A stretch of 9,747 nt of DNA, from the NCBI GenBank assembly GCA_027030435.1, contig JALVEX010000266.1, positions 1 to 9,747 on the forward strand, written 5' to 3'. Of the stretch, positions 1-7,117 are shown one piece after another. Origin of the DNA: Paracoccaceae bacterium (lineage in GTDB: Bacteria > Pseudomonadota > Alphaproteobacteria > Rhodobacterales > Rhodobacteraceae). A program made the translations under genes and the position numbers. Every line of letters starts with the position of its first letter. Positions within the stretch are counted from its first letter, which is position 1. The notes beneath the pieces are model-generated. The model did no database searches and was not told the origin of the DNA. It saw only the letters and a list, made by a program, of their open reading frames with translations.

Positions 1-524
1 GCGATCCGGGCAGCCACGAAAAACCAGTCCGACAGGCGATTGAGGTATTTCACCGCCTCGGGCGTAACGTTATCCGCCGCAGCGAGCGCCACCACAAGGC
101 GCTCGGCGCGGCGGCAGACGGTGCGGCACAGGTGCAGATGGGCGGCAAGCGGCGTGCCGCCCGGCAGGATGAAGCTGCGCAGGGGCTCGAGAGAGCCATT
201 CATCTCGTCGATCTCGCCTTCCAGCCGCTCCACCTGGACAGGGCTTATGCGAAGCGGCGGATGCTCGGCCTCAGCTTCGTCCTCGCCGATAGGCCGGCAG
301 AGATCCGCACCGAGATCGAAAAGATCATTCTGGATGGCGGCGAGGCGCTCGGCCATTTTCCCTTCCGGGGCATGAAGGCGGGCGAGCCCCACCGTGGCAT
401 TGGTTTCGTCCACCGTGCCGTAAGCCTCGACCCGCAGGGCATCCTTGGGCACGCGAGAGCCATCGCCAAGGGCGGTTTCGCCATTGTCACCCGTTTTCGT
501 GTAGATCCTGTTGAGCACGACCAT
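1..524 (-). CDS. Cob(I)alamin adenosyltransferase, PduO type (3' end cut by window edge)
   Basis: This enzyme transfers the adenosyl group of ATP to cob(I)alamin, giving adenosylcobalamin in the cytosol. The visible 174 residues start at ATG 524. They carry the family's N-terminal ATP-binding motif (TKTGDNGET, residues 9-17), the following 'EAYGTVDETNA' segment, the central 'SFILPGGTPLAAHLH' stretch, 'CRRAERLV' and the late 'YLNRLSDWFFVAARI' helix. All of these are hallmarks of PduO-type enzymes and none belong to the CobA or EutT types. Family members run to about 190 residues, so only roughly the last 15-20 are missing beyond base 1. A G-rich stretch (GGGGG, ending 7 nt before the ATG) can serve as ribosome binding site. 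The start lies 12 nt after the stop of the small membrane protein gene, so the two are probably co-transcribed. Identity is secure; which B12-dependent enzyme it supplies is not visible here. Confidence 0.95.
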   Translation of the reverse strand, partial: MVVLNRIYTKTGDNGETALGDGSRVPKDALRVEAYGTVDETNATVGLARLHAPEGKMAERLAAIQNDLFDLGADLCRPIGEDEAEAEHPPLRISPVQVERLEGEIDEMNGSLEPLRSFILPGGTPLAAHLHLCRTVCRRAERLVVALAAADNVTPEAVKYLNRLSDWFFVAARI

Positions 525-536
525 CGGATGCCCCCG

Positions 537-737
537 CTACATGCGCCGCATGTAAACATAGAGCAGGATGAGCGCCACCGTCACCCCCTGCGCAATCACG
601 CGATAGCGCATCATGCGATTGGAGCGCTTCGCATTGGAGCTGCCGCCCCTGCCAAAGCCGGCAACACCGAGCAGCAGCACCAGCACCGTCACGGCGGCGC
701 CGATCACGACAAGCAGGAAAAAGGGATCGCTCAGCAT
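537..737 (-). CDS. HIG1-domain small twin-transmembrane protein
   Basis: A 66-residue protein with two hydrophobic helices (about residues 5-27 and 48-62). They are joined by a basic loop containing 'KRSNRMMRYRVIAQG', followed by a short tail ending MRRM. The two helices with an 'MRYRV.AQ' motif at the start of the second match the HIG1 (hypoxia-induced protein conserved region) family. In mitochondria that family assists respiratory complex assembly; bacterial members are mostly uncharacterised inner-membrane proteins. The ATG at 737 has a good ribosome binding site (AAAGGA, 5 nt upstream). It sits between the SDR gene (72-nt gap) and the adenosyltransferase gene (12-nt gap) on the same strand. 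The family call rests on length, topology and one motif, so it is a little less certain than that of the larger neighbours. A respiratory role is inference only. Confidence 0.85.
   Translation of the reverse strand: MLSDPFFLLVVIGAAVTVLVLLLGVAGFGRGGSSNAKRSNRMMRYRVIAQGVTVALILLYVYMRRM
538..554. repeat. Perfect 8-bp palindrome at the HIG1/adenosyltransferase junction
   Basis: TACATGCG and CGCATGTA flank a single C. On the minus strand the element encodes the last residues and stop of the HIG1-like protein (YMRRM-stop), and it ends 14 nt before the adenosyltransferase ATG. A one-base centre cannot form a normal RNA hairpin, so if functional it would more likely be a DNA site. It may equally be a by-product of the coding sequence, since Met-Arg-Arg-Met is itself nearly palindromic at DNA level. 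Confidence 0.3.
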
Positions 738-809
738 GGGAATCCTTTCATTACTGGCTGAGGTAGTAACCCGGATGAGGCAGGAACCGAAAGGTCAAAT
801 CGCCGCGCT

Positions 810-1640
810 TCAGCCTTTGGCCAGTATCCGGTCAAGCATCCGCGTGGGCAGGATCCTGCGCAGATACCACATCGCGTAGGTCGGGGTCGTCACCAGATAG
901 CGCGCCTTCGGGTTCGGGCTCTCGAGAGCGGCGATCACCTTCCTGGTGACAGCCGAGGGCGGCAGTTCGAACCTGTCAGGCCCGCGCTTTTCATAGAGGC
1001 GTTTCATCAGCGCGCCGCGGTATTCATCCGCGCGGGGGGAATTCTGCCAATCGATCCATTTCTCGAAATGGGGGATCGAATTTTCGCGGATCTTCGTGGT
1101 GATCGGCCCCGGATTGATCAGGATCACCTTTATCGGCGTATCGCGCATTTCAAGGCGCAGGGTATCCGTCAGCCCTTCAAGCGCGAATTTGGTGGAATTG
1201 TAGGCCCCACGCCATTTCAGCGCCGCGAAGCCGAGCACGGAGGAGCAATTCAGGATGCGCCCATGCCCCTGCCGGCGCATGACGGGAATCACCCGCCTGG
1301 CAAGATCATGATAGCCGAAGAGATTGGTTTCGAAGATTTCACGCAATGCGGCACGCGGCAGATCCTCCACCGCCCCGGGAAGGGCATAGGCGCCGTTGTT
1401 GAACAGGGCATCGAGCTTTCCGCCCGTGGCCTCCAGCACCTCGCCGAGCGCGGCTTCGATGCTTGCTTCATCGGCGTAATCGAGGCGCGGGCTTTCAAAG
1501 CCCTCGTCGCGCAGCCGTGCGCAATCCTCCTCCTTCCGGCACGCGGCAAACACCCGCCAGCCGCGTTCGCGCAGCCCCATGGCCGCGTCATATCCGATGC
1601 CCGATGAACACCCGGTGACAAGGATCGATCTTTCCGCCAT
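810..1640 (-). CDS. SDR-family NAD(P)-dependent oxidoreductase
   Basis: A 276-residue classical short-chain dehydrogenase/reductase, the usual size for the family. Visible motifs are the Rossmann glycine motif TGCSSGIG (residues 9-16), the 'FNNGAYALPG' segment after strand 4 (from residue 80), the active-site serine region 'ILNCSSVLG' (Ser133/134), the catalytic YNSTK (Tyr147, Lys151) and 'INPGPITT' after strand 6 (from 175). Basic residues after strand 2 (CRK, 34-36) suggest NADP(H) preference; this is inference. The C-terminal extension of about 90 residues resembles 17-beta-hydroxysteroid or retinol dehydrogenase-like SDRs, but the substrate cannot be read from sequence. I chose ATG 1640 because the fold begins immediately (MAERSILVTG). 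An in-frame TTG at 1697 would add 19 residues unlike any SDR N-terminus. It is the first gene of the minus-strand group running to the adenosyltransferase. Confidence 0.93.
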   Translation of the reverse strand: MAERSILVTGCSSGIGYDAAMGLRERGWRVFAACRKEEDCARLRDEGFESPRLDYADEASIEAALGEVLEATGGKLDALFNNGAYALPGAVEDLPRAALREIFETNLFGYHDLARRVIPVMRRQGHGRILNCSSVLGFAALKWRGAYNSTKFALEGLTDTLRLEMRDTPIKVILINPGPITTKIRENSIPHFEKWIDWQNSPRADEYRGALMKRLYEKRGPDRFELPPSAVTRKVIAALESPNPKARYLVTTPTYAMWYLRRILPTRMLDRILAKG

Positions 1641-1668
1641 GCCCGCCTCGCCTGCTTTCATTCGTGGC

Positions 1669-1697
1669 TGTCTAGCGCATAACGAAACGGAGAACAA
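1669..1697 (-). promoter_or_regulatory. Possible housekeeping promoter of the SDR gene
   Basis: On the minus strand TTGTTC (1692-1697) and TAGACA (1669-1674) are separated by exactly 17 nt, about 28 nt before the SDR ATG at 1640. Each hexamer matches the sigma-70 consensus only partly, so this is a weak candidate. It is supported mainly by spacing and by its place in the only gap between the SH3b gene and the SDR gene. Confidence 0.3.
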
Positions 1698-1708
1698 ATT
1701 AGGCTGTG

Positions 1709-2287
1709 CTAATCACCCGCCGGCGCAAGAAAGCGAAGCGCCATAAAACCATGCGCGCCGGAATGGATCGCCCGGATCTCGGCCCAGCCATTACCCGTGT
1801 CGCGGAGCAGCTCGGCACTCTGGCCGCGCGTGAGGCGGCCGATAATCCGGCTCCCCGTCGTCGGGCCGGCCCTGAGATTAACGGCGCTTGCCGTCACGGT
1901 GAAAACCGGTCCGCTTTGCTTACCCGCACTCTCCTCACCGCTCTCGGCCCGCGCGGCCCGAAGGCGGGCAAGATATTCGGGCGGCGCATCACGCCCACCC
2001 AATGCGGGGGCAGCCGGCTGCCGGGTGGTCAAGGCCACCTTTTCCACTGCGGGAAGCGAACGCCCGGCCCGGATCGCCTCGCCCCCGGCCTGCTGATGCA
2101 CCGGGGAGGCGCTGCCCGTGCCCGCATCATCCCGGGGATCGGTGAGCATGCGCCTCAGGGCCGCCTTGCGTTGCGCATCATCTGCATTGGATCCCGCATT
2201 GGAACGCTCGGGTTCAGGTGCCATGGAAAGCACTGCAACGATCCCGAGCGCAAGCACAAACACCTTGCCAACCAAACCACGTATCAT
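1709..2287 (-). CDS. Exported or membrane-anchored SH3b-domain protein
   Basis: About 192 residues. The N-terminus (MIRGLVGKVF followed by a hydrophobic run of about 15 residues) is a signal sequence or membrane anchor. A low-complexity Ala/Arg/Glu-rich linker follows. The last 65 residues form a bacterial SH3 (SH3b) domain: 'VTASAVNLRAGPTTGSRIIG' with 'RGQSAELL' and 'GWAEI' is the classic N-L-R-x-G-P pattern. SH3b domains bind peptidoglycan or peptides in the periplasm, so a cell-envelope role is likely, but no enzymatic domain is present and the partner is unknown. Start choice is uncertain. ATG 2287 has GGATGG about 5 nt upstream; ATG 2296 and TTG 2302 are in-frame alternatives. It is transcribed divergently from parC and lies 68 nt upstream of the SDR gene. 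Confidence 0.8.
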   Translation of the reverse strand: MIRGLVGKVFVLALGIVAVLSMAPEPERSNAGSNADDAQRKAALRRMLTDPRDDAGTGSASPVHQQAGGEAIRAGRSLPAVEKVALTTRQPAAPALGGRDAPPEYLARLRAARAESGEESAGKQSGPVFTVTASAVNLRAGPTTGSRIIGRLTRGQSAELLRDTGNGWAEIRAIHSGAHGFMALRFLAPAGD

Positions 2288-2320
2288 GCCAACCATCCAC
2301 AAACGCGCACCAACGAAACA

Positions 2321-2336
2321 TCGCCGAAACCGGCGA
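2321..2336. repeat. Short inverted repeat in the SH3b/parC divergent region
   Basis: TCGCCG and CGGCGA flank an AAAC loop, giving a 6-bp stem with a 4-nt loop. It lies between two divergent genes, where neither transcript should end, so it is more plausibly an operator or a chance GC-rich stem than a terminator. Confidence 0.25.
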
Positions 2337-2406
2337 CCCTTCCCCTTTTAATCCATCATCAACCGGTTTTCAGGGGGAAACGGAGAAGCATTTGCCCCGT
2401 GTCAGC

Positions 2407-2435
2407 TTGTTCACAAGGGCAGGCTTGGGTATCAC
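2407..2435 (+). promoter_or_regulatory. Possible parC promoter placing the transcript start at the ATG
   Basis: TTGTTC (2407-2412) and TATCAC (2430-2435) are 17 nt apart. The -10 matches four of six consensus bases. A start 6-7 nt after it would fall at 2441-2442, the A of the parC ATG, implying a leaderless mRNA. In keeping with this, no convincing Shine-Dalgarno sequence precedes parC. Predicted from sequence only. Confidence 0.3.
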
Positions 2436-2441
2436 CGAAGC

Positions 2442-4679
2442 ATGAACGACATTTCCGATACCTCCCCCGAAAAGGGTTACGAGCTTTCCGAGCCACTGCG
2501 CCGCGCCATTGGCGAGCGCTATCTCACCTATGCGCTCTCCACCATCATGAACCGCGCCCTGCCGGATGCGCGCGACGGGCTGAAGCCCGTGCACCGGCGC
2601 ATCCTTTACGCCATGCGCGAACTCAGGCTTTCCTCCTCCGGGGGCTTTCGCAAATCGGCCAAGATCTCGGGCGATGTGATGGGCAATTATCACCCCCATG
2701 GCGATGCCGCGATCTACGATGCCATGGCCCGCCTCGCACAGGATTTCAACGTGCGCTATCCGCTGGTGGATGGCCAAGGCAATTTCGGCAACATCGACGG
2801 CGACAACCCCGCCGCCAGCCGCTACACCGAGGCCCGGCTCACCGAAGTTGCCGAGGCGCTGCTGGAAGGGCTCAATGAAAACGCGGTCGATTTCCGCGAA
2901 AATTACGATGGCACGCTGACCGAGCCCGTGGTGCTGCCGGCCTCCTTTCCCAATCTGCTGGCCAACGGTGCTTCCGGCATTGCCGTTGGCATGGCCACCA
3001 ACATCCCGCCGCACAATATCGAAGAGCTTTGCAATGCCTGCCTGCATCTGATCAAGGCGCCCAATGCGCGCGATGAAACCCTGCTTGAATACATCCCCGG
3101 CCCGGATTTCCCCACCGGGGGGATCATCGTCGAGCCGCGCGAGAACATCCTCGAGGCCTATCGCACCGGACGCGGCGCCTTCCGCCTGCGCAGCAAGTGG
3201 GAAATCGAGGATCTGGGGCGCGGGCAATGGCAGATCGTCGTTACCGAGATTCCCTATCAGGTGCAGAAATCGAAGCTGATCGAGAAGCTCGCCGATCTGA
3301 TCCAGACGAAGAAGCTGCCGATCCTCGCCGATGTGCGCGACGAAAGCGCCGATGATATCCGCATCATTCTGGAGCCGCGCAGCAAGAACGTGGATCCGGA
3401 GGTGCTGATGGGCATGCTGTTTCGCCAATCCGATCTCGAGATCCGCTTCAGCCTCAACATGAACGTGCTGTTCGACGGGCTCACCCCGAAGGTCTGCAGC
3501 CTCAAGGAAGTGCTGCGCGCCTTCCTCGATCATCGCCGCGAAGTGCTGCAAAGGCGCAGCCAGCACCGGCTCGAGAAGATCGATCACCGCCTCGAGGTGC
3601 TCGAAGGCTATATCGTTGCCTTCCTCAATCTCGATCGGGTGATCGAGATCATCCGCACGGAAGATGAGCCAAAGCCCGTCATGATGGCCGAATTCGAGCT
3701 TTCCGACGTGCAGGCCGAGGCGATCCTCAACATGCGCCTGCGCAGCCTGCGCAAGCTCGAGGAGATGGAGCTCAAGCGCGAGCACGAGAAGCTGCTTCTG
3801 GAGCGCGAAGGGCTGATCGATCTTCTCGAAAGCGAGGAGAAGCAGTGGCAGGCGATCGCCGATCAGCTTCGCGAAACGCGAAAGAAGTTCGGCTACAAAT
3901 CCGAAGGCGGCGCCCGGCGCACGCAATTTGCCGAGGCCGGCGAGGTGGAGGACGTGCCGCTCGAAGCCATGATCGAGCGCGAGCCGATTACTGTCGTCTG
4001 CTCCAAGATGGGCTGGATCCGGGCGATGTCGGGCCATATCGATCTGGAGCGCGAGCTCAAGTTCAAGGATGGCGATGGCCCGCGCTTCATCTTCCATGCC
4101 GAAACCACTGATCGCCTGCTGCTGCTCGGCTCCAACGGCCGCTTCTACACGCTTTCGGCCGCCAATCTTCCCGGCGGGCGGGGCATGGGCGAGCCGGTGC
4201 GCCTGATGGTGGATCTCCCCAATGACGCCGAAATCGTGGCTCTTTTCATCCACAGGCCGGGGCGCAAGCTGCTGCTGGCTTCCTCGAAGGGAGATGGCTT
4301 CATCGTCAATGAAGATGACGTGGTGGCCCAGACGCGCAGCGGCAAGCAGGTGCTGAACGTGAAGGGCGATGCGAAGGCCATGGTGTGCCGCCCGGTGGAA
4401 GGGGATCACGTGGCCTGCGTGGGCGAAAACCGCAAGGTGCTGATCTTCCCGGTTTCCGAGCTTCCCGAAATGGCGCGGGGCAAGGGAGTGCGGCTTCAGA
4501 AATACAAGGATGGCGGGCTTTCCGATGCCCGCACCTTCACGCTGGCCGAAGGGCTCAGCTGGAAGGATCCCGCCGGGCGCACCCGCACCGAAACCGATCT
4601 CGCCGAGTGGCTCGGCAAGCGCGCCCAGGCAGGCCGTATGGCGCCGCGGGGTTTCCCGCGCAACAACAGGTTCACCTGA
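2442..4679 (+). CDS. parC: DNA topoisomerase IV subunit A (ParC)
   Basis: 745 residues, normal for an alphaproteobacterial ParC. With ParE it forms the type IIA topoisomerase that decatenates daughter chromosomes. The N-terminal breakage-reunion domain has 'ALPDARDGLKPVHRRILYAM' (39-58), the winged-helix region 'NYHPHGDAAIYDAM' (82-95) and the active-site tyrosine in 'AASRYTEAR' (Tyr128), which attacks DNA. 'GIAVGMATNIPPHN' and 'EIPYQVQKSKLIE' belong to the tower, and a charged coiled-coil stretch follows at about 370-475. The C-terminal part (about 500-710) is a reduced beta-pinwheel without the GyrA box (QRRGGKG), which separates it from GyrA. The tail 'GLSWKD...GRTRTETDLAEW' is typical of ParC in this class. 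The quinolone-determining positions are Ala89 and Asp93 where E. coli ParC has Ser80 and Glu84. It is followed after 3 nt by the DUF898 gene. Confidence 0.98.
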   Translation: MNDISDTSPEKGYELSEPLRRAIGERYLTYALSTIMNRALPDARDGLKPVHRRILYAMRELRLSSSGGFRKSAKISGDVMGNYHPHGDAAIYDAMARLAQDFNVRYPLVDGQGNFGNIDGDNPAASRYTEARLTEVAEALLEGLNENAVDFRENYDGTLTEPVVLPASFPNLLANGASGIAVGMATNIPPHNIEELCNACLHLIKAPNARDETLLEYIPGPDFPTGGIIVEPRENILEAYRTGRGAFRLRSKWEIEDLGRGQWQIVVTEIPYQVQKSKLIEKLADLIQTKKLPILADVRDESADDIRIILEPRSKNVDPEVLMGMLFRQSDLEIRFSLNMNVLFDGLTPKVCSLKEVLRAFLDHRREVLQRRSQHRLEKIDHRLEVLEGYIVAFLNLDRVIEIIRTEDEPKPVMMAEFELSDVQAEAILNMRLRSLRKLEEMELKREHEKLLLEREGLIDLLESEEKQWQAIADQLRETRKKFGYKSEGGARRTQFAEAGEVEDVPLEAMIEREPITVVCSKMGWIRAMSGHIDLERELKFKDGDGPRFIFHAETTDRLLLLGSNGRFYTLSAANLPGGRGMGEPVRLMVDLPNDAEIVALFIHRPGRKLLLASSKGDGFIVNEDDVVAQTRSGKQVLNVKGDAKAMVCRPVEGDHVACVGENRKVLIFPVSELPEMARGKGVRLQKYKDGGLSDARTFTLAEGLSWKDPAGRTRTETDLAEWLGKRAQAGRMAPRGFPRNNRFT

Positions 4680-4682
4680 GCC

Positions 4683-5873
4683 ATGTCCGCCAGCCGGATC
4701 AGGACCGAATACACCGGGCGCAAATGGCGGCTGTTCCTGCTCACGCTCAAAACCAGCCTGCTGACGCTGCTCACCCTCGGCTTCTACCGCTTCTGGATGA
4801 AGACGAGGCTGAGGCGGTGGTTCTGGTCGGCGATCCGGCCGGGCGGCCAGCCGCTGGAATATACCGGCAACCCGATCGAGAAGCTGCTCGGCTTCCTGAT
4901 GGCCGTGGTGGTGCTTGCCTTCTATATCGGCATCGTCAATCTGGTGCTGGTATTCCTGAGCTTCACCCTCCTAAATGACAACCTCGCGGCCTATGTCGTC
5001 TCCTTCGTCGGGGTGATCCCGATCCTGTTCTTCGCACGCTACCGGGCGCGGCGCTACATCCTCGCCCGCACCCGCTGGCGCGGCATCCGCTTCGGCATGG
5101 AGCCCGCGGCCTGGGCCTACAGCCTGCGCGCATTGGGCCAATGGCTGCTCACGATCCTCACCCTCGGCTGGCTCTATCCCCGTCAGGTGTTCAATCTGGA
5201 AAAATTCCGCACGGACCGGACTTTCTACGGTTCAGCCCGCCTGCATCAGGGCGGCGATTGGACGATGCTGCGCGGGCCGGCCTTCTACAACATGTATGCA
5301 GCGGCCATGCTCAGCATCGGTATCGTGGCGCTTGTCCAGTTCGGTTTCCTGTCGGAAAAGAAGCTGCTGTGGCTTGTCCTCACCGGCCCCTGGTTCCTGA
5401 TCGCGTTCCTGTGGTTCAGGGTCCATGCCTTCCGCACGATGGCCAATCACAAGAGCGCGGATGGCATAAGCCTCATCGCCGAGCCGCGTCTGCCAAGGGT
5501 GCTCGGGATCTACCTCCTTGGCTATACGCTTGCCTATCTGATCCTTCTTCTCTTCATCGCTGCCTTTGTCTTCATTGCGCTTTTCGCGGCGCAATGGCTG
5601 TTCGGTGTCAATCCGGTCGTTATCGTGACATGGCAGGAGAGGGTGCCCACCTGGGTGCAGATGAGCGCCTATATCTTTCTCTATTTCAGCATCTTCATCC
5701 TCTGGGGAGTGCTGCATCAGGTTTTCGTCGCCCTGCCGCTGCACCGCCATTACGCCCAGACGCTCACCATCACCAATCCACCGGCGCTTGCACGCATTCG
5801 CCAGCGTGATCGCGATCATGCAACGGAAGCCGGCGGCTTTGCCGAGGCGCTTGATCTGGGGGCGGCGATATGA
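4683..5873 (+). CDS. DUF898 / YjgN-like polytopic inner-membrane protein
   Basis: 396 residues with about eight hydrophobic segments (roughly 16-36, 68-96, 101-119, 145-165, 203-220, 227-247, 272-305 and 325-350). Soluble basic stretches between them repeat a pattern: 'LLTLLTLGFYRFWMKTRLRR' (26-45), 'FFARYRARRYILARTRWRG' (116-134) and 'LLTILTLGWLYPRQVFNLE' (155-173). Repeated LLTLxTLGxY followed by basic, aromatic-rich helices is the signature of the DUF898 (YjgN) family. No biochemical function is established for that family, and no catalytic motif is visible. The ATG lies 3 nt after the parC stop, and the gene's TGA overlaps the ATG of the M48 peptidase gene (ATGA), so translation of all three is probably coupled. 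The tight link with a membrane peptidase suggests the two act together in the envelope; this is inference. Confidence 0.88.
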   Translation: MSASRIRTEYTGRKWRLFLLTLKTSLLTLLTLGFYRFWMKTRLRRWFWSAIRPGGQPLEYTGNPIEKLLGFLMAVVVLAFYIGIVNLVLVFLSFTLLNDNLAAYVVSFVGVIPILFFARYRARRYILARTRWRGIRFGMEPAAWAYSLRALGQWLLTILTLGWLYPRQVFNLEKFRTDRTFYGSARLHQGGDWTMLRGPAFYNMYAAAMLSIGIVALVQFGFLSEKKLLWLVLTGPWFLIAFLWFRVHAFRTMANHKSADGISLIAEPRLPRVLGIYLLGYTLAYLILLLFIAAFVFIALFAAQWLFGVNPVVIVTWQERVPTWVQMSAYIFLYFSIFILWGVLHQVFVALPLHRHYAQTLTITNPPALARIRQRDRDHATEAGGFAEALDLGAAI

Positions 5874-7099
5874 CACTGGCGCAAGACCAGCGCAAAGCGG
5901 CGCCCTGCGGCCAGACCGGGCTTGATGTGTTTGCCGATTTTCTGGATGGCAAAACCGCGCGGGTGAAACGTGTGCATGTTGTCCTGAATGATGATGGCAG
6001 GAGCGCTTCGCACCGGACGCTCGAGATCACCGACGCGGAGGGCAACCGCGCCCTGTGGCCCGTTGCCACCCTGCGCGCCCTGCCTGACCAGGCCGGCCAC
6101 AGCGGGATAATCCTGCGCCGCGCCGATTCATCCGAGGAACGGCTGATCATTGACGATCCCTCCACGGCAGCCCGGCTTCGGGCCATCTGCCCCTACCTTC
6201 ACAAGCGCCCCCCGGTCACCGGCAAGGGGCGCCTGTTTGGCTGGGGGCTTGGCGCCATCGGATCCGTTTTCCTCATCGTGATGGTGCTGATCCCGCTCCT
6301 CGCCAATCAGCTTGCGGAACTGCTGCCGCCGGCTGCGGAGAAGGCGCTTGGCGATGCCACGCTCGATCAGATCCGCGAAGGGCTGGATCGCACCGGCGCC
6401 AATCCGATCCGCATCTGCGAGCGCGAAAAGGGGCTTGCCGCGGTGAAGATCATGCAGGCACGGCTGACGAAGGAAATGGATCTGCCCTATCCCGTGGAAG
6501 TCCATGTGCTCGATCACCCGATGGTGAATGCCTTCGCTCTGCCGGGTGGGCATGTCGTTTTCTTTCGGGGTCTGATCGATGAAGCCGAAACGCCTGAAGA
6601 GGTGGCCGCGGTTTTCGCCCATGAGCTTGGCCATGTCGCGCACAGGGATCCGGCGCGGATCACCCTGCGCACGGCCGGTTCCGTCGGGGTTCTCGGGCTG
6701 CTGTTTGGCGATTTTGCGGGGGGCACGGTGGTGCTTTTCCTTACCGAGCGCCTCGTGCAGGCCAGCTATACGCGCGAAGCGGAAGCGCTCGCTGATGATT
6801 TTGCGCACGAAACCCTGAAGAAGGCCGGCATATCGCCAGCCGCCCTTGCAAGCATGTTCGAGCGGCTCCGCGCGCGATATGGAGATGAAGAGGGGATCGT
6901 TGCGCATTTCGCGAGCCATCCGGCAATGATCGAAAGGATCGAGAAGGCCCGGCAGGCCGCAAAGAACCTCTCCCTGGAGACGGAGCCCCTGCTGGATTCG
7001 GATCAATGGGCGGATCTGAAAGCGATCTGCGGCGTTCGTTTCAACCCGCTCGATTATATCCGGAAGATGCGGCCGCAGATGCCACCAAAAGCGGAATAG
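5870..7099 (+). CDS. Membrane-anchored M48-family zinc metallopeptidase
   Basis: 409 residues. Residues 1-115 form a beta-rich N-terminal region without a signal peptide ('GKTARVKRVHVVLNDDG', 'RLIIDDPSTAARL'), resembling the accessory domain seen ahead of some bacterial M48 peptidases. One hydrophobic segment at 123-147 anchors the protein. The M48 catalytic domain follows: 'FALPGGHVVFFRGLI' (222-236), the zinc motif HELGH (251-255, ligands His251 and His255, catalytic Glu252), a second hydrophobic stretch (269-291), the third ligand Glu305 in 'EALADDFA', and the late 'FASHPAMIERIEKAR' (347-361). All zinc-site residues are present, so it should be active. Relatives (HtpX, LoiP/BepA, Oma1) act in membrane or outer-membrane protein quality control; the substrate here is unknown. 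Its ATG overlaps the DUF898 stop by 4 nt. It ends 18 nt before the convergent DUF2794 gene. Confidence 0.95.
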   Translation: MTLAQDQRKAAPCGQTGLDVFADFLDGKTARVKRVHVVLNDDGRSASHRTLEITDAEGNRALWPVATLRALPDQAGHSGIILRRADSSEERLIIDDPSTAARLRAICPYLHKRPPVTGKGRLFGWGLGAIGSVFLIVMVLIPLLANQLAELLPPAAEKALGDATLDQIREGLDRTGANPIRICEREKGLAAVKIMQARLTKEMDLPYPVEVHVLDHPMVNAFALPGGHVVFFRGLIDEAETPEEVAAVFAHELGHVAHRDPARITLRTAGSVGVLGLLFGDFAGGTVVLFLTERLVQASYTREAEALADDFAHETLKKAGISPAALASMFERLRARYGDEEGIVAHFASHPAMIERIEKARQAAKNLSLETEPLLDSDQWADLKAICGVRFNPLDYIRKMRPQMPPKAE

Positions 7100-7117
7100 G
7101 GCCGAACCGGAAAACCT

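Noticed and set aside
132..761. A 209-codon plus-strand open frame over the adenosyltransferase and HIG1 genes
   Set aside because: It is antisense to two genes with recognised families, and its His/Gln-rich product looks like reverse-strand translation.
793..798. TTGACC (minus strand) as a -35 for a separate HIG1 promoter
   Set aside because: It is a good -35 match, but no acceptable -10 is found at 16-18 nt.
1641..1697. N-terminal extension of the SDR from the in-frame TTG at 1697
   Set aside because: The added residues precede the Rossmann strand without resembling any SDR, and the region contains the putative promoter.
1706..2878. A 390-codon plus-strand open frame running from the SH3b gene into parC
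   Set aside because: It is antisense to the SH3b gene and then out of frame with the start of parC; the Arg/His-rich product shows no family features.
2370..4409. A 679-codon open frame on the minus strand across most of parC
   Set aside because: It lies codon-on-codon opposite parC, so stops there could only come from TTA, CTA or TCA codons in parC, which are rare in a GC-rich genome. Its translation is low-complexity and matches no family, while parC is unmistakable.
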